Source of the DNA: Bradyrhizobium ontarionense
Lineage (GTDB): Bacteria; Pseudomonadota; Alphaproteobacteria; Rhizobiales; Xanthobacteraceae
Direction of reading: 5' to 3'
Length of the DNA stretch: 64,000 bases
Assembly: GCF_021088345.1 (NCBI RefSeq)
Contig: NZ_CP088156.1
Span: 2,604,001-2,668,000 of the forward strand
The notes below the pieces were generated by a model that did no database searches, was not told the DNA's origin, and worked only from the letters and a program-made list of their open reading frames with translations. The translations under genes and the position numbers were made by a program. This document shows, piece by piece, positions 9,959 through 19,219 of the stretch. How positions within the stretch are numbered: the first letter of the stretch is position 1; every line of letters begins with the position of its first letter.

Positions 9959-10900
9959 ATGCTGACCTTCCTCGCCAACCGCCTCGCGCAGATCGTCCCG
10001 ACGCTGTTCTTCGTGTCGATCCTGATCTTCTCGCTGCAGCAATTGCTGCCCGGCGACCCGGCGCTCGTCATGGCGGGCGAGGAGCGCGACCCGGCCGTGA
10101 TCGAGCAGATCCGCAAGCAGTACCGGCTCGATCAGCCGATCCCGGTCCAATACGTCTATTGGGCCAAGGGCGTCCTCACCGGCGATTTCGGCGAGTCGCT
10201 GCGCGTGAAGGTGCCGGTGCGCGACCTCATCGTGCAGAAGCTGCCCGTGACCTTGCAGCTCGGCCTGATGGCGATCGTGATCGCCTTCCTGATCGGCATC
10301 CCCGCCGGCATCATCTCGGCGGTGAAGCAGGGCACGGCCTGGGACTACGGCGCCAATCTGTTCGCGCTGTGGGGCATCTCGACGCCGAATTTCTGGCTCG
10401 GCATCATGCTGATCTTCCTGTTCTCGATCAAGCTCGGCTGGCTGCCCGCCTCCGGCTATGTGCCGCTGACGGAGGATTGGCGGGCCAGCCTGGCGGCGAC
10501 CATCATGCCGGCCTTCGTGCTGGGCAACGCCATATCAGCGATCCTGATGCGTCACACCAGGAGCGCGATGCTGCAGGTGCTGCACAGCGACTACATCCGC
10601 ACAGCGCGCGCCAAGGGCATCTCCGAACGCCAGGTCATTCTCCACCATGCCCTGCGCAACGCGCTGACGCCGGTGATCACGCTCGGCGCGCTCGAGCTCG
10701 GCACGCTGCTCTCCGGCGCAGTTCTGACGGAGCAGATCTTCTCCATTCCCGGCTTCGGCAAGCTGATCGTCGACGCCGTCTTCAACCGCGACTATGCCGT
10801 GGTGCAGGGCGTCGTGCTGGTGACCGCCACCGTCTACATCACGCTGAACCTGATCGCCGACATCGCCTATGTCCTCGTCAATCCGCGCCTGAGGAGCTGA
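9959..10900 (+). CDS. Second peptide ABC transporter permease, DppB type
   Basis: 313-residue inner-membrane subunit. It opens with the family's MLTFLANRLAQIVPTLF anchor, then has GDFGESLR, the coupling loop DYIRTARAKGIS with HALRNALTPVITLG, and ends in VNPRLRS. It differs clearly from the first DppB-type protein (1414-2394), so it is not a recent duplicate. The ribosome site before ATG 9959 is weak (GAGATGAAG). The DppC-type partner starts 1 bp after the stop. Confidence 0.95.
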   Translation: MLTFLANRLAQIVPTLFFVSILIFSLQQLLPGDPALVMAGEERDPAVIEQIRKQYRLDQPIPVQYVYWAKGVLTGDFGESLRVKVPVRDLIVQKLPVTLQLGLMAIVIAFLIGIPAGIISAVKQGTAWDYGANLFALWGISTPNFWLGIMLIFLFSIKLGWLPASGYVPLTEDWRASLAATIMPAFVLGNAISAILMRHTRSAMLQVLHSDYIRTARAKGISERQVILHHALRNALTPVITLGALELGTLLSGAVLTEQIFSIPGFGKLIVDAVFNRDYAVVQGVVLVTATVYITLNLIADIAYVLVNPRLRS

Positions 10901-10901
10901 C

Positions 10902-11795
10902 ATGGCCGAAACCATCCTGACAGCCCCATCGGTCTCACACGGCCTCGCCCCGCTCGAGCGCCCGGCGCAGCGGGCACTGCGCCGCGTCGTCAAGCGCAAG
11001 GGCGCGATGATCGGGATCGGCCTCATCCTGATCTTCATCGTGCTCGCGGCCTTTGCCCCGCTGGTCGCGCCCTACGATCCCGTGGCCACGAGCTGGTCGC
11101 TGGTCCGCAAGGCGCCTACGGCCACGCACTGGTTCGGCACCGACGATCTCGGCCGCGACGTGCTCGCCCGCGTCATCTATGGCGCGCGCGCCTCGCTGAT
11201 GGCCGGCGCGATCTCGGTCGTCATCGCGCTGTCGATCGGCGTTCCCATCGGCATGCTCTCAGGCTACCGCGGCGGCTTCGTCGATGCCCTGATCAGCCGC
11301 ATCACCGATGCGATGCTGGCCTGCCCGTTCCTGATCCTCGCGATTGCGCTGGCGGCGTTCTTGGGGCCGAGCCTCGGCAACGCCATGATCGCGATCGGCA
11401 TCACGGCGACGCCGATCTTCGTGCGGCTGACCCGCGGCGAGGTGATGAGCGTCAAGGTCGAGGAATATGTCGAGGCCGCGCGCAGCGTCGGCGACTCCGA
11501 TTGGAAGATCGCGGTCAAACATATCCTGCCGAACATCATGCCGGTGCTGCTGGTGCAGGCAACGCTGTCGGTCGCCGCCGCGATCATCGCCGAAGCCGCG
11601 CTCTCCTTCCTGGGCCTCGGACAGCAGCCGCCGTACCCGTCCTGGGGCAGCATGCTCAACGCCGCGCAGCGCTTCCTCACCAACGCGCCGTGGATGGCGG
11701 TCTGGCCGGGGCTCGCGATCTTCCTGGTGGTGCTGTCGCTCAATCTCGTCGGCGACGGCCTGCGCGACGCGCTCGATCCGCAGCAGGAGAAGTGA
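10902..11795 (+). CDS. Second peptide ABC transporter permease, DppC type
   Basis: 297-residue partner permease with the DppC hallmarks WFGTDDLGRDVLAR, the coupling loop EEYVEAARSVGDSDWKI and the end GDGLRDALDPQ. No ATP-binding genes follow, so this transporter needs ATPases from elsewhere; the DppDF-type pair at 3398-5373 in the same cluster is the nearest candidate. Confidence 0.95.
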   Translation: MAETILTAPSVSHGLAPLERPAQRALRRVVKRKGAMIGIGLILIFIVLAAFAPLVAPYDPVATSWSLVRKAPTATHWFGTDDLGRDVLARVIYGARASLMAGAISVVIALSIGVPIGMLSGYRGGFVDALISRITDAMLACPFLILAIALAAFLGPSLGNAMIAIGITATPIFVRLTRGEVMSVKVEEYVEAARSVGDSDWKIAVKHILPNIMPVLLVQATLSVAAAIIAEAALSFLGLGQQPPYPSWGSMLNAAQRFLTNAPWMAVWPGLAIFLVVLSLNLVGDGLRDALDPQQEK

Positions 11796-11820
11796 GCCGT
11801 CCCGTGCAGGAGGTCTCGTG

Positions 11821-12120
11821 ATGATGCTGCTCGCTCGGATGGCTGCGGATCTCCTGCAATTGTTGACGATCGTCGACATGGGAGCAGGCGCCATCATCTT
11901 GGCGATGGCCTTCCGGGAACGCATCCTGATGGCAAGCGAAGCACCGGCATGGCGCGGCTGGTTCTCTCTGCGTCGCGCGACGGCGGAGGAATACTCCAGC
12001 GCCTACCGCACGCATTTCTGTCGGTCGCTGCAGTATGCCTTTACGACTGTCATCATCATCGGCATCGGAGCAGTCCTGATCCTGCTCGATCATCTGGTCT
12101 TCAAGAAGCCGCTTTGCTGA
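11821..12120 (+). CDS. Small membrane protein, unknown function
   Basis: 99-residue protein. Two hydrophobic segments are visible, at about residues 10-30 (LLQLLTIVDMGAGAIILAMA) and about 70-92 (FTTVIIIGIGAVLILLDHLV), separated by a hydrophilic loop. A strong GCAGGAGG ribosome site ends 7 bp before the ATG at 11821. It starts 25 bp after the permease stop and so probably belongs to the transporter operon. I do not recognise a family; the gene is supported by its ribosome site, position and membrane topology. Confidence 0.7.
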   Translation: MMLLARMAADLLQLLTIVDMGAGAIILAMAFRERILMASEAPAWRGWFSLRRATAEEYSSAYRTHFCRSLQYAFTTVIIIGIGAVLILLDHLVFKKPLC

Positions 12121-12167
12121 CCCCGATGCTCGCGCCGTAGTCCGTCGCTGGACCAACACACTCCGCT

Positions 12168-12322
12168 GTCGTCCCGGCGAACGCCGGGACCCATAACCAC
12201 AGGACGTGGTTTGTGGCAGGCGCGCGGTTAGACCTTTCGTACCCACAGCCGCCGGTGGTTATTATGGGTCCCGGGTCGGCGCTCCGCCGCGCTACGCGCG
12301 GCTGCGCTGGCCCGGGACGACA
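12168..12322. repeat. Dispersed inverted repeat, family 4 (GTCGTCCCGGCGAACG type)
   Basis: An element of about 155 bp with ends GTCGTCCCGGC and CCCGGGACGAC and inner arms around GGGACCCATAA/TTATGGGTCCC. A relative is at 40992-41113 and a decayed end is at 31037-31062. It fills most of the space between the convergent small-membrane-protein gene and the RND operon. Confidence 0.88.
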
Positions 12323-12353
12323 GTTGAGGACCTGGACGGACCGACCAAAACAA

Positions 12354-12381
12354 AACGGCGGCTGCCAATGCAGCCGCCGTT
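12354..12381 (-). terminator. Intrinsic terminator of the RND operon
   Basis: A perfect 12-bp stem (AACGGCGGCTGC and its complement) with a 4-nt loop lies 26 bp beyond the RND stop. Read on the minus strand it is followed by TTTGTTTTGG, giving the U-rich tail of a Rho-independent terminator. Confidence 0.88.
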
Positions 12382-12406
12382 GATCTCAGGGTGTCACAGC
12401 AACCGC

Positions 12407-15400
12407 TCAGCTCGCCTTCAGCGCGTGCTCCGGCTCGGCATCGAACTGCGCGATCTCCCTGGCGCGCTGCGACTGGGCGGCGGCCTGGTGATTGGTGGCG
12501 ATGACGGTGTAGACCGCCGGCAGCACGAACAAGGTGAACAGTGTGCCGATCGACATGCCGGAGACGACGACGAGGCCGATCGAGAAGCGGCTGGCCGCGC
12601 CGGCGCCGCTCGCGGTCAAGAGCGGGATCAGGCCGGTGACCATCGCCGCCGTGGTCATCAGGATCGGACGCAGACGGATACGCGCCGACATCTCGATCGC
12701 GGAGCGGCGGTCGAGCCCTTCCTTCAACTGAAGCTCGTTGGCGAACTCCACCATCAGGATGCCGTGCTTGGTGATCAGCCCGACCAGGGTCAAGAGACCG
12801 ACCTGGGTGTAGATGTTCATGGTCGCCACGCCGAAGAACAGCGGAATCATCGCACCGACGATCGCCATGGGCACGCTGATCATGATGACCAGGGGATCGC
12901 GCAGGCTCTCGAACTGCGCCGCCAGCACCAGGAAGATGATGATCAGCGCGAAACCAAAGGTGATGGCGAGCTGATTGCCCTCCTGGACGTATTGGCGGGC
13001 GTCGGCCAGATAGTCGTGACTGAAGCCGGACGGCAGGTTCTTGGCTTGCTTTTCGAGGAAGTCGACGGCCTGCCCGACGGTGACGCCCGGCATCGGCACG
13101 GCGGAGAACGTCGCCGAGTTGAGCTGGTTGAAATGCGTCAGCGAGTTCGGATCGGTCCCGGTCTCGACGCTGACGACGGTCGACAGCGGCACCTGCTGGC
13201 CGGCTGCGGTGGCGACATAATAGCCCGACAGCGCTTCCGGCGACAACCGCTTGTCGCGCGGCACCTGCGGGATCACCTGATAGGAGCGGCCCTCCAGATT
13301 GAAGCGGTTGATGTAGTTGCCGCCGAGCAGCACGGCGAGCGTATTGCCGACGGCCTGCATCGTGATGCCGAGATCGCTGGCCTTGCTGCGGTTGATCCAG
13401 ACCCGCACCACCGGCTGGTTGAACTCGAGGTCGCTGTCGGAGACGATGAACATGCCGCTCTTGCGCGCGGAATCCTTCAGCTTCGCCATCTGCTCATAGA
13501 CCGCCTGGAAGCCGTTGGTGGAGCTGATCACCATCTGCACCGGAAGGCCGCCAGGACCGCCAGGCAGCGCCGGCAGGTTGAAGGCGAAAGCCTGGACGCC
13601 CTCGATCTTCGACAGCTCCGCCTGCACCAGCGGCTTCAGCTTGATCGAGGAGCGCGTGCGCTCGTCCCAAGGCTTGAGCAGATTGCCGGCAATGCCGCCC
13701 TGCGGCCCGTTGATGCCGTTCAACACGAAGGTCAGATCGGTCTCGGGAAACTTCTGGAACGCCTTGTTGAGCTTGTCGCCGTAGAAGTTGACGTAGTCGA
13801 TGTTGGCGTATTTCGGCGCCTTGGTCACCGAGAACACGATGCCCTGATCCTCCTCCGGCGCCAGTTCCTTGGCGGTGTGCATGTAGAGGAAGCCGACCAG
13901 GCCGAGGATCGTGACGGCGAACAGCCCGGTGACCGGACGGTAGTCGAGCGAGCGGTCGAGCTGGCGGCCGTACCAGCGCGTCATGGCGCCGAATACGCGG
14001 TTGACCACGCGCGCGAAGCGGCCCTCCTCGGCGCTGCGCAGCAGCACCGAGCACATCATCGGCGACAGCGTCAATGCGATGACACCGGAGACGATGACGG
14101 AGCCGGCGAGCGTGAAGGCGAATTCGCGGAACAGCGAGCCGGTGAGGCCGCCGAGGAAGCCGATCGGGGCATACACCGCCGCCAGCGTGATCGTCATGGA
14201 GACGACAGGGCCTACGATCTCGCGGGCGCCCTGCAGCGCGGCCTGCACCGGCGCCTTGCCCTCCTCCAGATGGCGGTGGATGTTCTCCACCACCACGATG
14301 GCGTCGTCGACCACGAGGCCGATCGCCAGCACCATCGCGAGCAGGGTCAGCAGGTTGATGCTGAAACCGAACGCCAGCATCATCGTGCAGACGCCGACCA
14401 GCGACAGCGGGATGGTGACCACGGGGATGATGACCGAGCGCAGCGACGCCAGGAACAGGAAGATCACGACGATGACGATGAGGACGGCTTCGCCCAGCGT
14501 ATGCTCGACCTCGTCGATCGAGGATTGGATGAACTTGGTGGAATCGTAGGCCACCTTCATCTTCATCGAGGGCGGCAGGTTGCGCTCGAGGTCGGGGAAC
14601 AGCGCACGCACGCCCCTGACGATGTTGAGCGGATTGCCCTGCGGCGTCGCATCGACACCGATGAAGATCGCACGCTCGCCGCTGAAGGTAACGCTGGCGT
14701 CGGTGCTCTGCGCCGCCAACTCCACCGTCGCGATGTCCTCCATGCGGATGAAACCGCCATCCTTGGCCTTGACGATCATCCGCTTGAACTGGTTGACGTC
14801 GGTCAGGCCGGTATTGGTCGAGATGTTGGAGACGATGAAGTAGCCCTTGGATTGTCCGGCGGCGGACTGGAAGTTGTTGGCGGCGATGGCGGCTGCGACA
14901 TCGGCGGGCGACACGTTGCGGCCCGCCATCTTCTCCGGATTGAGCCAGAGCCGCATCGCGAAGGTCTGGCCGCCGAGGATGTTGGCGGCGGCGACGCCGT
15001 CGACCGTCGACAGCACCGGCTGCACCACGCGCGTCAGATAGTCCGATATCGCCGAGCCCGACAGCTCCTCGCTGGAGAAGCCGATATACATCACCGACGT
15101 GGTCTGGCCGGTGGTCTTGGTCACGATCGGGTCGTTGGACTCCTTCGGGATCAGGTAACGGACCGAGTTCACCTTGGCGAGCACCTCGGTGAGCGCCTGG
15201 TTCGGATCGAAGTTGAGCTTGATGTAGACCTGGATCGTGCTGGTGCCCTGCACCGAGGACGAGGTGATGTAGTCGACGCCTTCGGCCGACGCCACCGCCT
15301 GCTCGAGCGGCGTGGTGATGAAGCCCTGCATCAGGTCGGCCGAAGCACCGGGATAGACGGTCGTGACGTTCACGACCGTGTTCGACAGCTTTGGATACTG

Positions 15401-15505
15401 CCGGATCGGAAGCACGAACGCGGCGCGCAGGCCCAACAGCAGAATGAGCAGGCTGACCACGACCGACAGCACCGGGCGCTTGATGAAGATATCGGTGAAA
15501 CGCAT
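12407..15505 (-). CDS. RND multidrug efflux transporter permease (HAE1/AcrB-MexB type)
   Basis: Inner-membrane proton-driven pump of 1032 residues, full length for the family. It begins MRFTDIFIKRPVLSVVVSLL (first transmembrane helix), has the large periplasmic porter loops, and the helix-4 proton-relay pair in GLVVDDAIVVVENIHRH. The second half repeats the topology with AIVGAMIPLFFG and TMNIYTQVGLLTLVGLITKHG. An upstream ATG at 15559 is in frame but would add 18 residues before the family start. It forms a tripartite pump with the adaptor just upstream; no outer-membrane TolC-like gene is in the operon. Substrates unknown. Confidence 0.95.
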   Translation of the reverse strand: MRFTDIFIKRPVLSVVVSLLILLLGLRAAFVLPIRQYPKLSNTVVNVTTVYPGASADLMQGFITTPLEQAVASAEGVDYITSSSVQGTSTIQVYIKLNFDPNQALTEVLAKVNSVRYLIPKESNDPIVTKTTGQTTSVMYIGFSSEELSGSAISDYLTRVVQPVLSTVDGVAAANILGGQTFAMRLWLNPEKMAGRNVSPADVAAAIAANNFQSAAGQSKGYFIVSNISTNTGLTDVNQFKRMIVKAKDGGFIRMEDIATVELAAQSTDASVTFSGERAIFIGVDATPQGNPLNIVRGVRALFPDLERNLPPSMKMKVAYDSTKFIQSSIDEVEHTLGEAVLIVIVVIFLFLASLRSVIIPVVTIPLSLVGVCTMMLAFGFSINLLTLLAMVLAIGLVVDDAIVVVENIHRHLEEGKAPVQAALQGAREIVGPVVSMTITLAAVYAPIGFLGGLTGSLFREFAFTLAGSVIVSGVIALTLSPMMCSVLLRSAEEGRFARVVNRVFGAMTRWYGRQLDRSLDYRPVTGLFAVTILGLVGFLYMHTAKELAPEEDQGIVFSVTKAPKYANIDYVNFYGDKLNKAFQKFPETDLTFVLNGINGPQGGIAGNLLKPWDERTRSSIKLKPLVQAELSKIEGVQAFAFNLPALPGGPGGLPVQMVISSTNGFQAVYEQMAKLKDSARKSGMFIVSDSDLEFNQPVVRVWINRSKASDLGITMQAVGNTLAVLLGGNYINRFNLEGRSYQVIPQVPRDKRLSPEALSGYYVATAAGQQVPLSTVVSVETGTDPNSLTHFNQLNSATFSAVPMPGVTVGQAVDFLEKQAKNLPSGFSHDYLADARQYVQEGNQLAITFGFALIIIFLVLAAQFESLRDPLVIMISVPMAIVGAMIPLFFGVATMNIYTQVGLLTLVGLITKHGILMVEFANELQLKEGLDRRSAIEMSARIRLRPILMTTAAMVTGLIPLLTASGAGAASRFSIGLVVVSGMSIGTLFTLFVLPAVYTVIATNHQAAAQSQRAREIAQFDAEPEHALKAS

Positions 15506-15589
15506 CGCGGCAATCCCGTCAGCAGGAGGCAGATGAAGTCCGAGCGGACCGCCGTTCATCGACGGCCCAGCGTTGGATCAGGCGCTCGA

Positions 15590-16780
15590 TCAATAGCGCG
15601 GCGGCTTGGCCGGGATCGGCGGCGGCGGATCGGTCGAGATCGAGACCGCGGCACCGGACTGGATCTTGAGCTGACCGACGGCAACCACGCGGTCGCCCTC
15701 CTTCAGGCCCTTCAAGATCACCGCACGGCCGTTGATCCGGTCGCCGGTCTGCACATAGATGCGATCGGCCGTCAGCGTCGTCTTGCCGTCGTCGGCCTTC
15801 TTCTCGTTGATCACGAACACCGAGTCGCCATAGAGCGTGTAGTCGACCGCGGTTTCCGATACGGTGAGGACCGGCGGCTTCTCCGGCAGCACCACGGTCG
15901 TGGTCGCAAACATGCCCGGCTTCAGGATGCGCTCGGGATTGGCGATCGTCGCCTGTACGCGGATGTTGCGCGTATCGGTCGCGAGCTGCGGCTCGATCGT
16001 CGTGATCTTGCCTTCGAACGTCCTGCCCGGATAGGCGTCGACCCCGACGCGGACGGTCTGGCCGACCTTCAGCTGAGCGCTGTCCTTCTCGGTCACCGTG
16101 AAATTGACCCACAGCTCGGAGAGGTCGGTCAGCGACACGATCTGCGTACCGGCGCTGAGATACTGGCCGACCTCGACCTTGCGGACGCCGAGATCGCCGT
16201 CGAACGGCGCACGCACCAGCTTCTGCGCGATGAGGGCCTCGGTCTTGGCGATGCCGGCCTGCGCCTGGTCGTACGCGGCCTGGGCCTGGTCGACGGTCGC
16301 CTGCGGCCCGAACTGGCGCGAGGCGAGCTGCTTGGCGCGGTCGAGCGACAGCTGCGCCACGGTCACCTGCGCCTTGTAGTTGGCGAGGTCGCCCTGATCC
16401 GGCGCATCGTAGAGCTGCACCAGCGGTGCGCCCTGCTTCACGGTGGTGCCCGGCTGGAACATGATCTCGGTGATGCGGCCCGAGACGTCAGAGGTGACGT
16501 TGACCTGATGCACGGCGGCGAGATCGCCGACGGCCGTGAGCAGGTTCGGCACCGTCTCCGACGTCGCCGTGGCGGCGCTGACGCTGATCGGCGGCGGCTT
16601 GTTGTTGGCGAAGAACTGCGCGATCATCTTGTCGCGGAACATGTTGAACCACACTAGACCGCCGACCAGCGCCGCCAGCAGACCGCCGACGATGATGAAC
16701 CACAGCACCGGGCGGGTGCGCTTGCGGGGCTTGTCGTCGATCGGCTTTCCGGAGAGCTTGGGTTCCGTCGCAATGTTCAT
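15590..16780 (-). CDS. Efflux RND transporter periplasmic adaptor subunit
   Basis: 396-residue membrane-fusion protein that links the RND pump to an outer-membrane channel. A single N-terminal membrane anchor (VLWFIIVGGLLAALVGGLVW) is followed by the lipoyl-like segment (GRITEIMFQPGTTVKQGAPL), an alpha-helical hairpin and the beta-barrel region. ATG at 16780 lies 1 bp beyond the TetR stop, giving tight coupling. An in-frame ATG at 16849 would lie within the TetR gene and precede a hydrophilic, unrelated stretch. Confidence 0.95.
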   Translation of the reverse strand: MNIATEPKLSGKPIDDKPRKRTRPVLWFIIVGGLLAALVGGLVWFNMFRDKMIAQFFANNKPPPISVSAATATSETVPNLLTAVGDLAAVHQVNVTSDVSGRITEIMFQPGTTVKQGAPLVQLYDAPDQGDLANYKAQVTVAQLSLDRAKQLASRQFGPQATVDQAQAAYDQAQAGIAKTEALIAQKLVRAPFDGDLGVRKVEVGQYLSAGTQIVSLTDLSELWVNFTVTEKDSAQLKVGQTVRVGVDAYPGRTFEGKITTIEPQLATDTRNIRVQATIANPERILKPGMFATTTVVLPEKPPVLTVSETAVDYTLYGDSVFVINEKKADDGKTTLTADRIYVQTGDRINGRAVILKGLKEGDRVVAVGQLKIQSGAAVSISTDPPPPIPAKPPRY

Positions 16781-16781
16781 G

Positions 16782-17483
16782 TCATGCACTTTCTGCCGTC
16801 GCCGGCCGGGCCGGAGGTTGCGACAATTCGTGGTCGAGATAGCACGCAATCGCGGCGTCGGTCAGGCCGATGCCGCGCAGAATGAATTCACTGAGCTGGC
16901 GCTCCAGGCTCGCTCCGGTTCCATAAGGCAGACACGGGGTCGATGGAAGCCGCGTCAGCGCGGCCATCAACACGGTGTGATGCGCGAACCAGAACAGATC
17001 GCGCGGCGCGGCCGCTGATAGCACGGCATCGCCGGACGCAACGGCTTTGTCCAGGGAGTCAACGAACTTGGCGCCGATCAGATCATCGATCTTCGTATAC
17101 AAGAGCCGGGCGAATTCGCCATCGTCGAGCTGGCTCGTGACCATCAGCCGCAGCCGCTGCTCTTCCTCGTCATTGGGGCCGTCGGCAATGCCGAGAAAAT
17201 GCCTGACCATGCCGGCCATCATCTTGACCAGCGTGGCCGTCGACGGTTCCTGGCCAAGAAGAAGCTCGAAGTCGGGATCGGTCTCGCACTCGTCCGCCAG
17301 GATCTCCGCATAGAGCGCAGCTTTCGATTGGAAGTGCTTGAACAGCAGCGCTTCCGAGATCGCCGCCGCCGCCGCCACGCTCTTGGTCGTGGTCCCGGCA
17401 TAGCCGTGGCGCGCGAAGCAACGCTTGGCTGCACCGAGGATCAATTGCCGCCTGAGATCGCTGGTCATGCGCAAAGTGGACAT
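16782..17483 (-). CDS. TetR family transcriptional regulator of the RND operon
   Basis: 233-residue repressor. The N-terminal helix-turn-helix spans about residues 12-58, with RCFARHGYAGTTTKSVA and SEALLFKHFQSKAALY as the typical TetR recognition region; the C-terminal part is a ligand-binding helical domain. It heads the adaptor-RND operon and probably represses it through the palindrome at 17489-17504. I chose ATG 17483 because it leaves that palindrome just upstream of the gene; ATG 17513 would put it inside the coding region, and ATG 17468 is also possible. Confidence 0.9.
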   Translation of the reverse strand: MSTLRMTSDLRRQLILGAAKRCFARHGYAGTTTKSVAAAAAISEALLFKHFQSKAALYAEILADECETDPDFELLLGQEPSTATLVKMMAGMVRHFLGIADGPNDEEEQRLRLMVTSQLDDGEFARLLYTKIDDLIGAKFVDSLDKAVASGDAVLSAAAPRDLFWFAHHTVLMAALTRLPSTPCLPYGTGASLERQLSEFILRGIGLTDAAIACYLDHELSQPPARPATAESA

Positions 17484-17488
17484 CGCTC

Positions 17489-17504
17489 GTGAGTAAATAC
17501 TCAC
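17489..17504. promoter_or_regulatory. Palindromic operator, probably for the TetR regulator
   Basis: Perfect 16-bp inverted repeat GTGAGTAAATACTCAC, 5 bp upstream of the preferred TetR start. Position, symmetry and length are those of TetR-family operators in autoregulated efflux operons. Because the P450 gene is divergent, the site could also influence it. Confidence 0.75.
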
Positions 17505-17518
17505 TTGATCCATGTCAA
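17505..17518. promoter_or_regulatory. FixK/FNR-like site beside the TetR operator
   Basis: TTGATCCATGTCAA fits the FixK-type core TTGA-N6-TCAA exactly and the FNR consensus TTGAT-N4-ATCAA with one mismatch. It abuts the TetR operator in the 267-bp space between the divergent TetR and P450 genes. A match this short can occur by chance; support is the symmetry and intergenic position. Confidence 0.4.
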
Positions 17519-17750
17519 GAAATACGCCGCAGCGCAGCGGCGCTCACCGGCTAAGCCATTGGAATCGCGAGATGGCAAGCGGGAGCATCAGAGGCAATTC
17601 AGTACCGCCGAAAACGGGCGATTGTGCGGCAGGTCTTCCTCGCGCCTAAGCGGCAGTCCCGGTCCGCGCGTTTTCTTCTGCCGCAGGCCGTGCAACGGTC
17701 GGACCGACAAGACCAAGAATCGACCAAGAATTCGGCCGGGAGGACCATCG

Positions 17751-18971
17751 ATGACCGACGACGCCGCGCTCGCCGCCCATTTCGATCTCGAGAGCCTGAC
17801 GCCGGAATTCTACGCCGATCCCTATCCGACCTATCGCGCGCTGCGCCGGCATGCGCCGGTCAAGCGCCTACGCAACGGCTCCTATTTTCTCACCCGCTAC
17901 GACGATCTCGTCACCGCCTACAAGGCGACCAAGACGTTCTCATCGGACAAGAAGCGCGAGTTCGCCCCCAAATATGGCGCCTCGCTGCTCTATGAGCATC
18001 ACACGACCAGCCTCGTCTTCAACGATCCTCCGGCGCACACGCGTGTCAGGCGCCTGATCATGGGCGCGCTGTCGCCGCGGGCCATCGCCGAGATGGAGCA
18101 TGCCTTGATCGCGCTGGTCGAGGGGCTGCTCGACCGGATCGAGTCGAAGGACAATTTCGAGCTGATCGAGGATTTCGCATCCGCGATCCCGATCGAGGTG
18201 ATCGGCAACCTGCTCGGCGTGCCGCATGACGAGCGCGGGCCGCTGCGCGACTGGTCGCTCGCCATCCTCGGAGCGCTGGAGCCGGTGCTGTCGCCGGCGC
18301 AGCTCGCGCGCGGCAACCAGGCCGTCCAGGATTTTCTCGTCTATCTCGAGGATCTCGTCACCCGCCGGCGCGCCAAACCCGGCAATGCCGAGCGCGACGT
18401 GCTGACCCGGCTGATCCAAGGTGAGACCAATGGCGAGCGGCTGACCGAGGCGGAGCTGCTGCACAATTGCATCTTCCTGCTCAACGCCGGCCACGAGACC
18501 ACCACCAACCTGATCGGCAACGGGCTCGTCTTGCTTTGCCAGCATCCCGCCGAGCGCCAGAAGCTGATCGAAGCCCCCGGCCTGATCCGCACCGCGGTCG
18601 AGGAGATCCTGCGCTACGAGAGCTCGAACCAGCTCGGCAACCGCATGACGACCGAGCCCGTCGAGCTCGGCGGCCTCAGGCTCGACGCGGGGACATCGGT
18701 CACGTTGTGCATCGGCGCCGCCAACCGCGATCCCGCCCAGTTCGACGATCCCGAGCGCTTCGACATCACCCGCCTCCCCAACCGCCACCTCGCCTTCGGC
18801 ACCGGCGCGCACCAATGCGCCGGCATGGCGCTGGCGCGGCTGGAGGGCGCGGTCGCGATCTCGCGCTTCCTGAAGCGGTTTCCGAACTACCAGCTCGACG
18901 GCGAGCCGGTGCGCGGCGGCCGGGTGCGGTTTCGGGGGTTTTTGAGGGTGCCGTGTAAGATTGGAGGCTGA
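17751..18971 (+). CDS. Cytochrome P450
   Basis: Soluble class I bacterial P450 of 406 residues. The haem-binding motif FGTGAHQCAGMALAR places the thiolate ligand at Cys356; the I-helix oxygen-activation motif AGHETTTN and the ExxR motif (EEILR) are intact. ATG 17751 has a GGGAGGA ribosome site; the upstream open frame to 17505 lacks family similarity. Electron partners are not adjacent, although a putidaredoxin-reductase-like flavoprotein lies at 26896-28140. Substrate unknown. It is divergent from the TetR-RND operon. Confidence 0.95.
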   Translation: MTDDAALAAHFDLESLTPEFYADPYPTYRALRRHAPVKRLRNGSYFLTRYDDLVTAYKATKTFSSDKKREFAPKYGASLLYEHHTTSLVFNDPPAHTRVRRLIMGALSPRAIAEMEHALIALVEGLLDRIESKDNFELIEDFASAIPIEVIGNLLGVPHDERGPLRDWSLAILGALEPVLSPAQLARGNQAVQDFLVYLEDLVTRRRAKPGNAERDVLTRLIQGETNGERLTEAELLHNCIFLLNAGHETTTNLIGNGLVLLCQHPAERQKLIEAPGLIRTAVEEILRYESSNQLGNRMTTEPVELGGLRLDAGTSVTLCIGAANRDPAQFDDPERFDITRLPNRHLAFGTGAHQCAGMALARLEGAVAISRFLKRFPNYQLDGEPVRGGRVRFRGFLRVPCKIGG

Positions 18972-19013
18972 GGTGGATGACGATGCCGCTGAGCGCGCGG
19001 AGCAATTCAGTCC

Positions 19014-19190
19014 GTAGGGCGGATTAGCGCAGCGTAATCCGCCACGCTCGACATGGCTGGCCCCTGTTGGAAGACCCACACCTCATCAAATGTATCGACC
19101 GGGTCAGGACCATCACTCAGCCGGCGAACTGCGCCATATACCGTCACCGTTGCCGAGACGGCGGATTACGCTGCGCTAATCCGCCCTACG
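19014..19190. repeat. Dispersed inverted repeat, family 5 (GTAGGGCGGATTAGC type)
   Basis: Arms GTAGGGCGGATTAGCGCAGC and the mirror ending GCTAATCCGCCCTAC enclose about 110 bp. The arms are near-perfect complements. A degraded relative may lie around 20060-20100 (GTAGTCCGTAGCGCCGGATT). The element marks the left edge of the AT-rich islet. Confidence 0.9.
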
Positions 19191-19219
19191 CGCTACTTCC
19201 TATCGGCCTGTTCCGTTTG

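Noticed and set aside
12206..16657. Very long plus-strand frame of 1483 codons
   Set aside because: It is the antisense shadow of the RND permease and adaptor genes; the translation is histidine/arginine-rich with no family pattern.
17505..17750. N-terminal extension of the P450 frame
   Set aside because: Arginine-rich, no P450 similarity, and a good ribosome site precedes ATG 17751.
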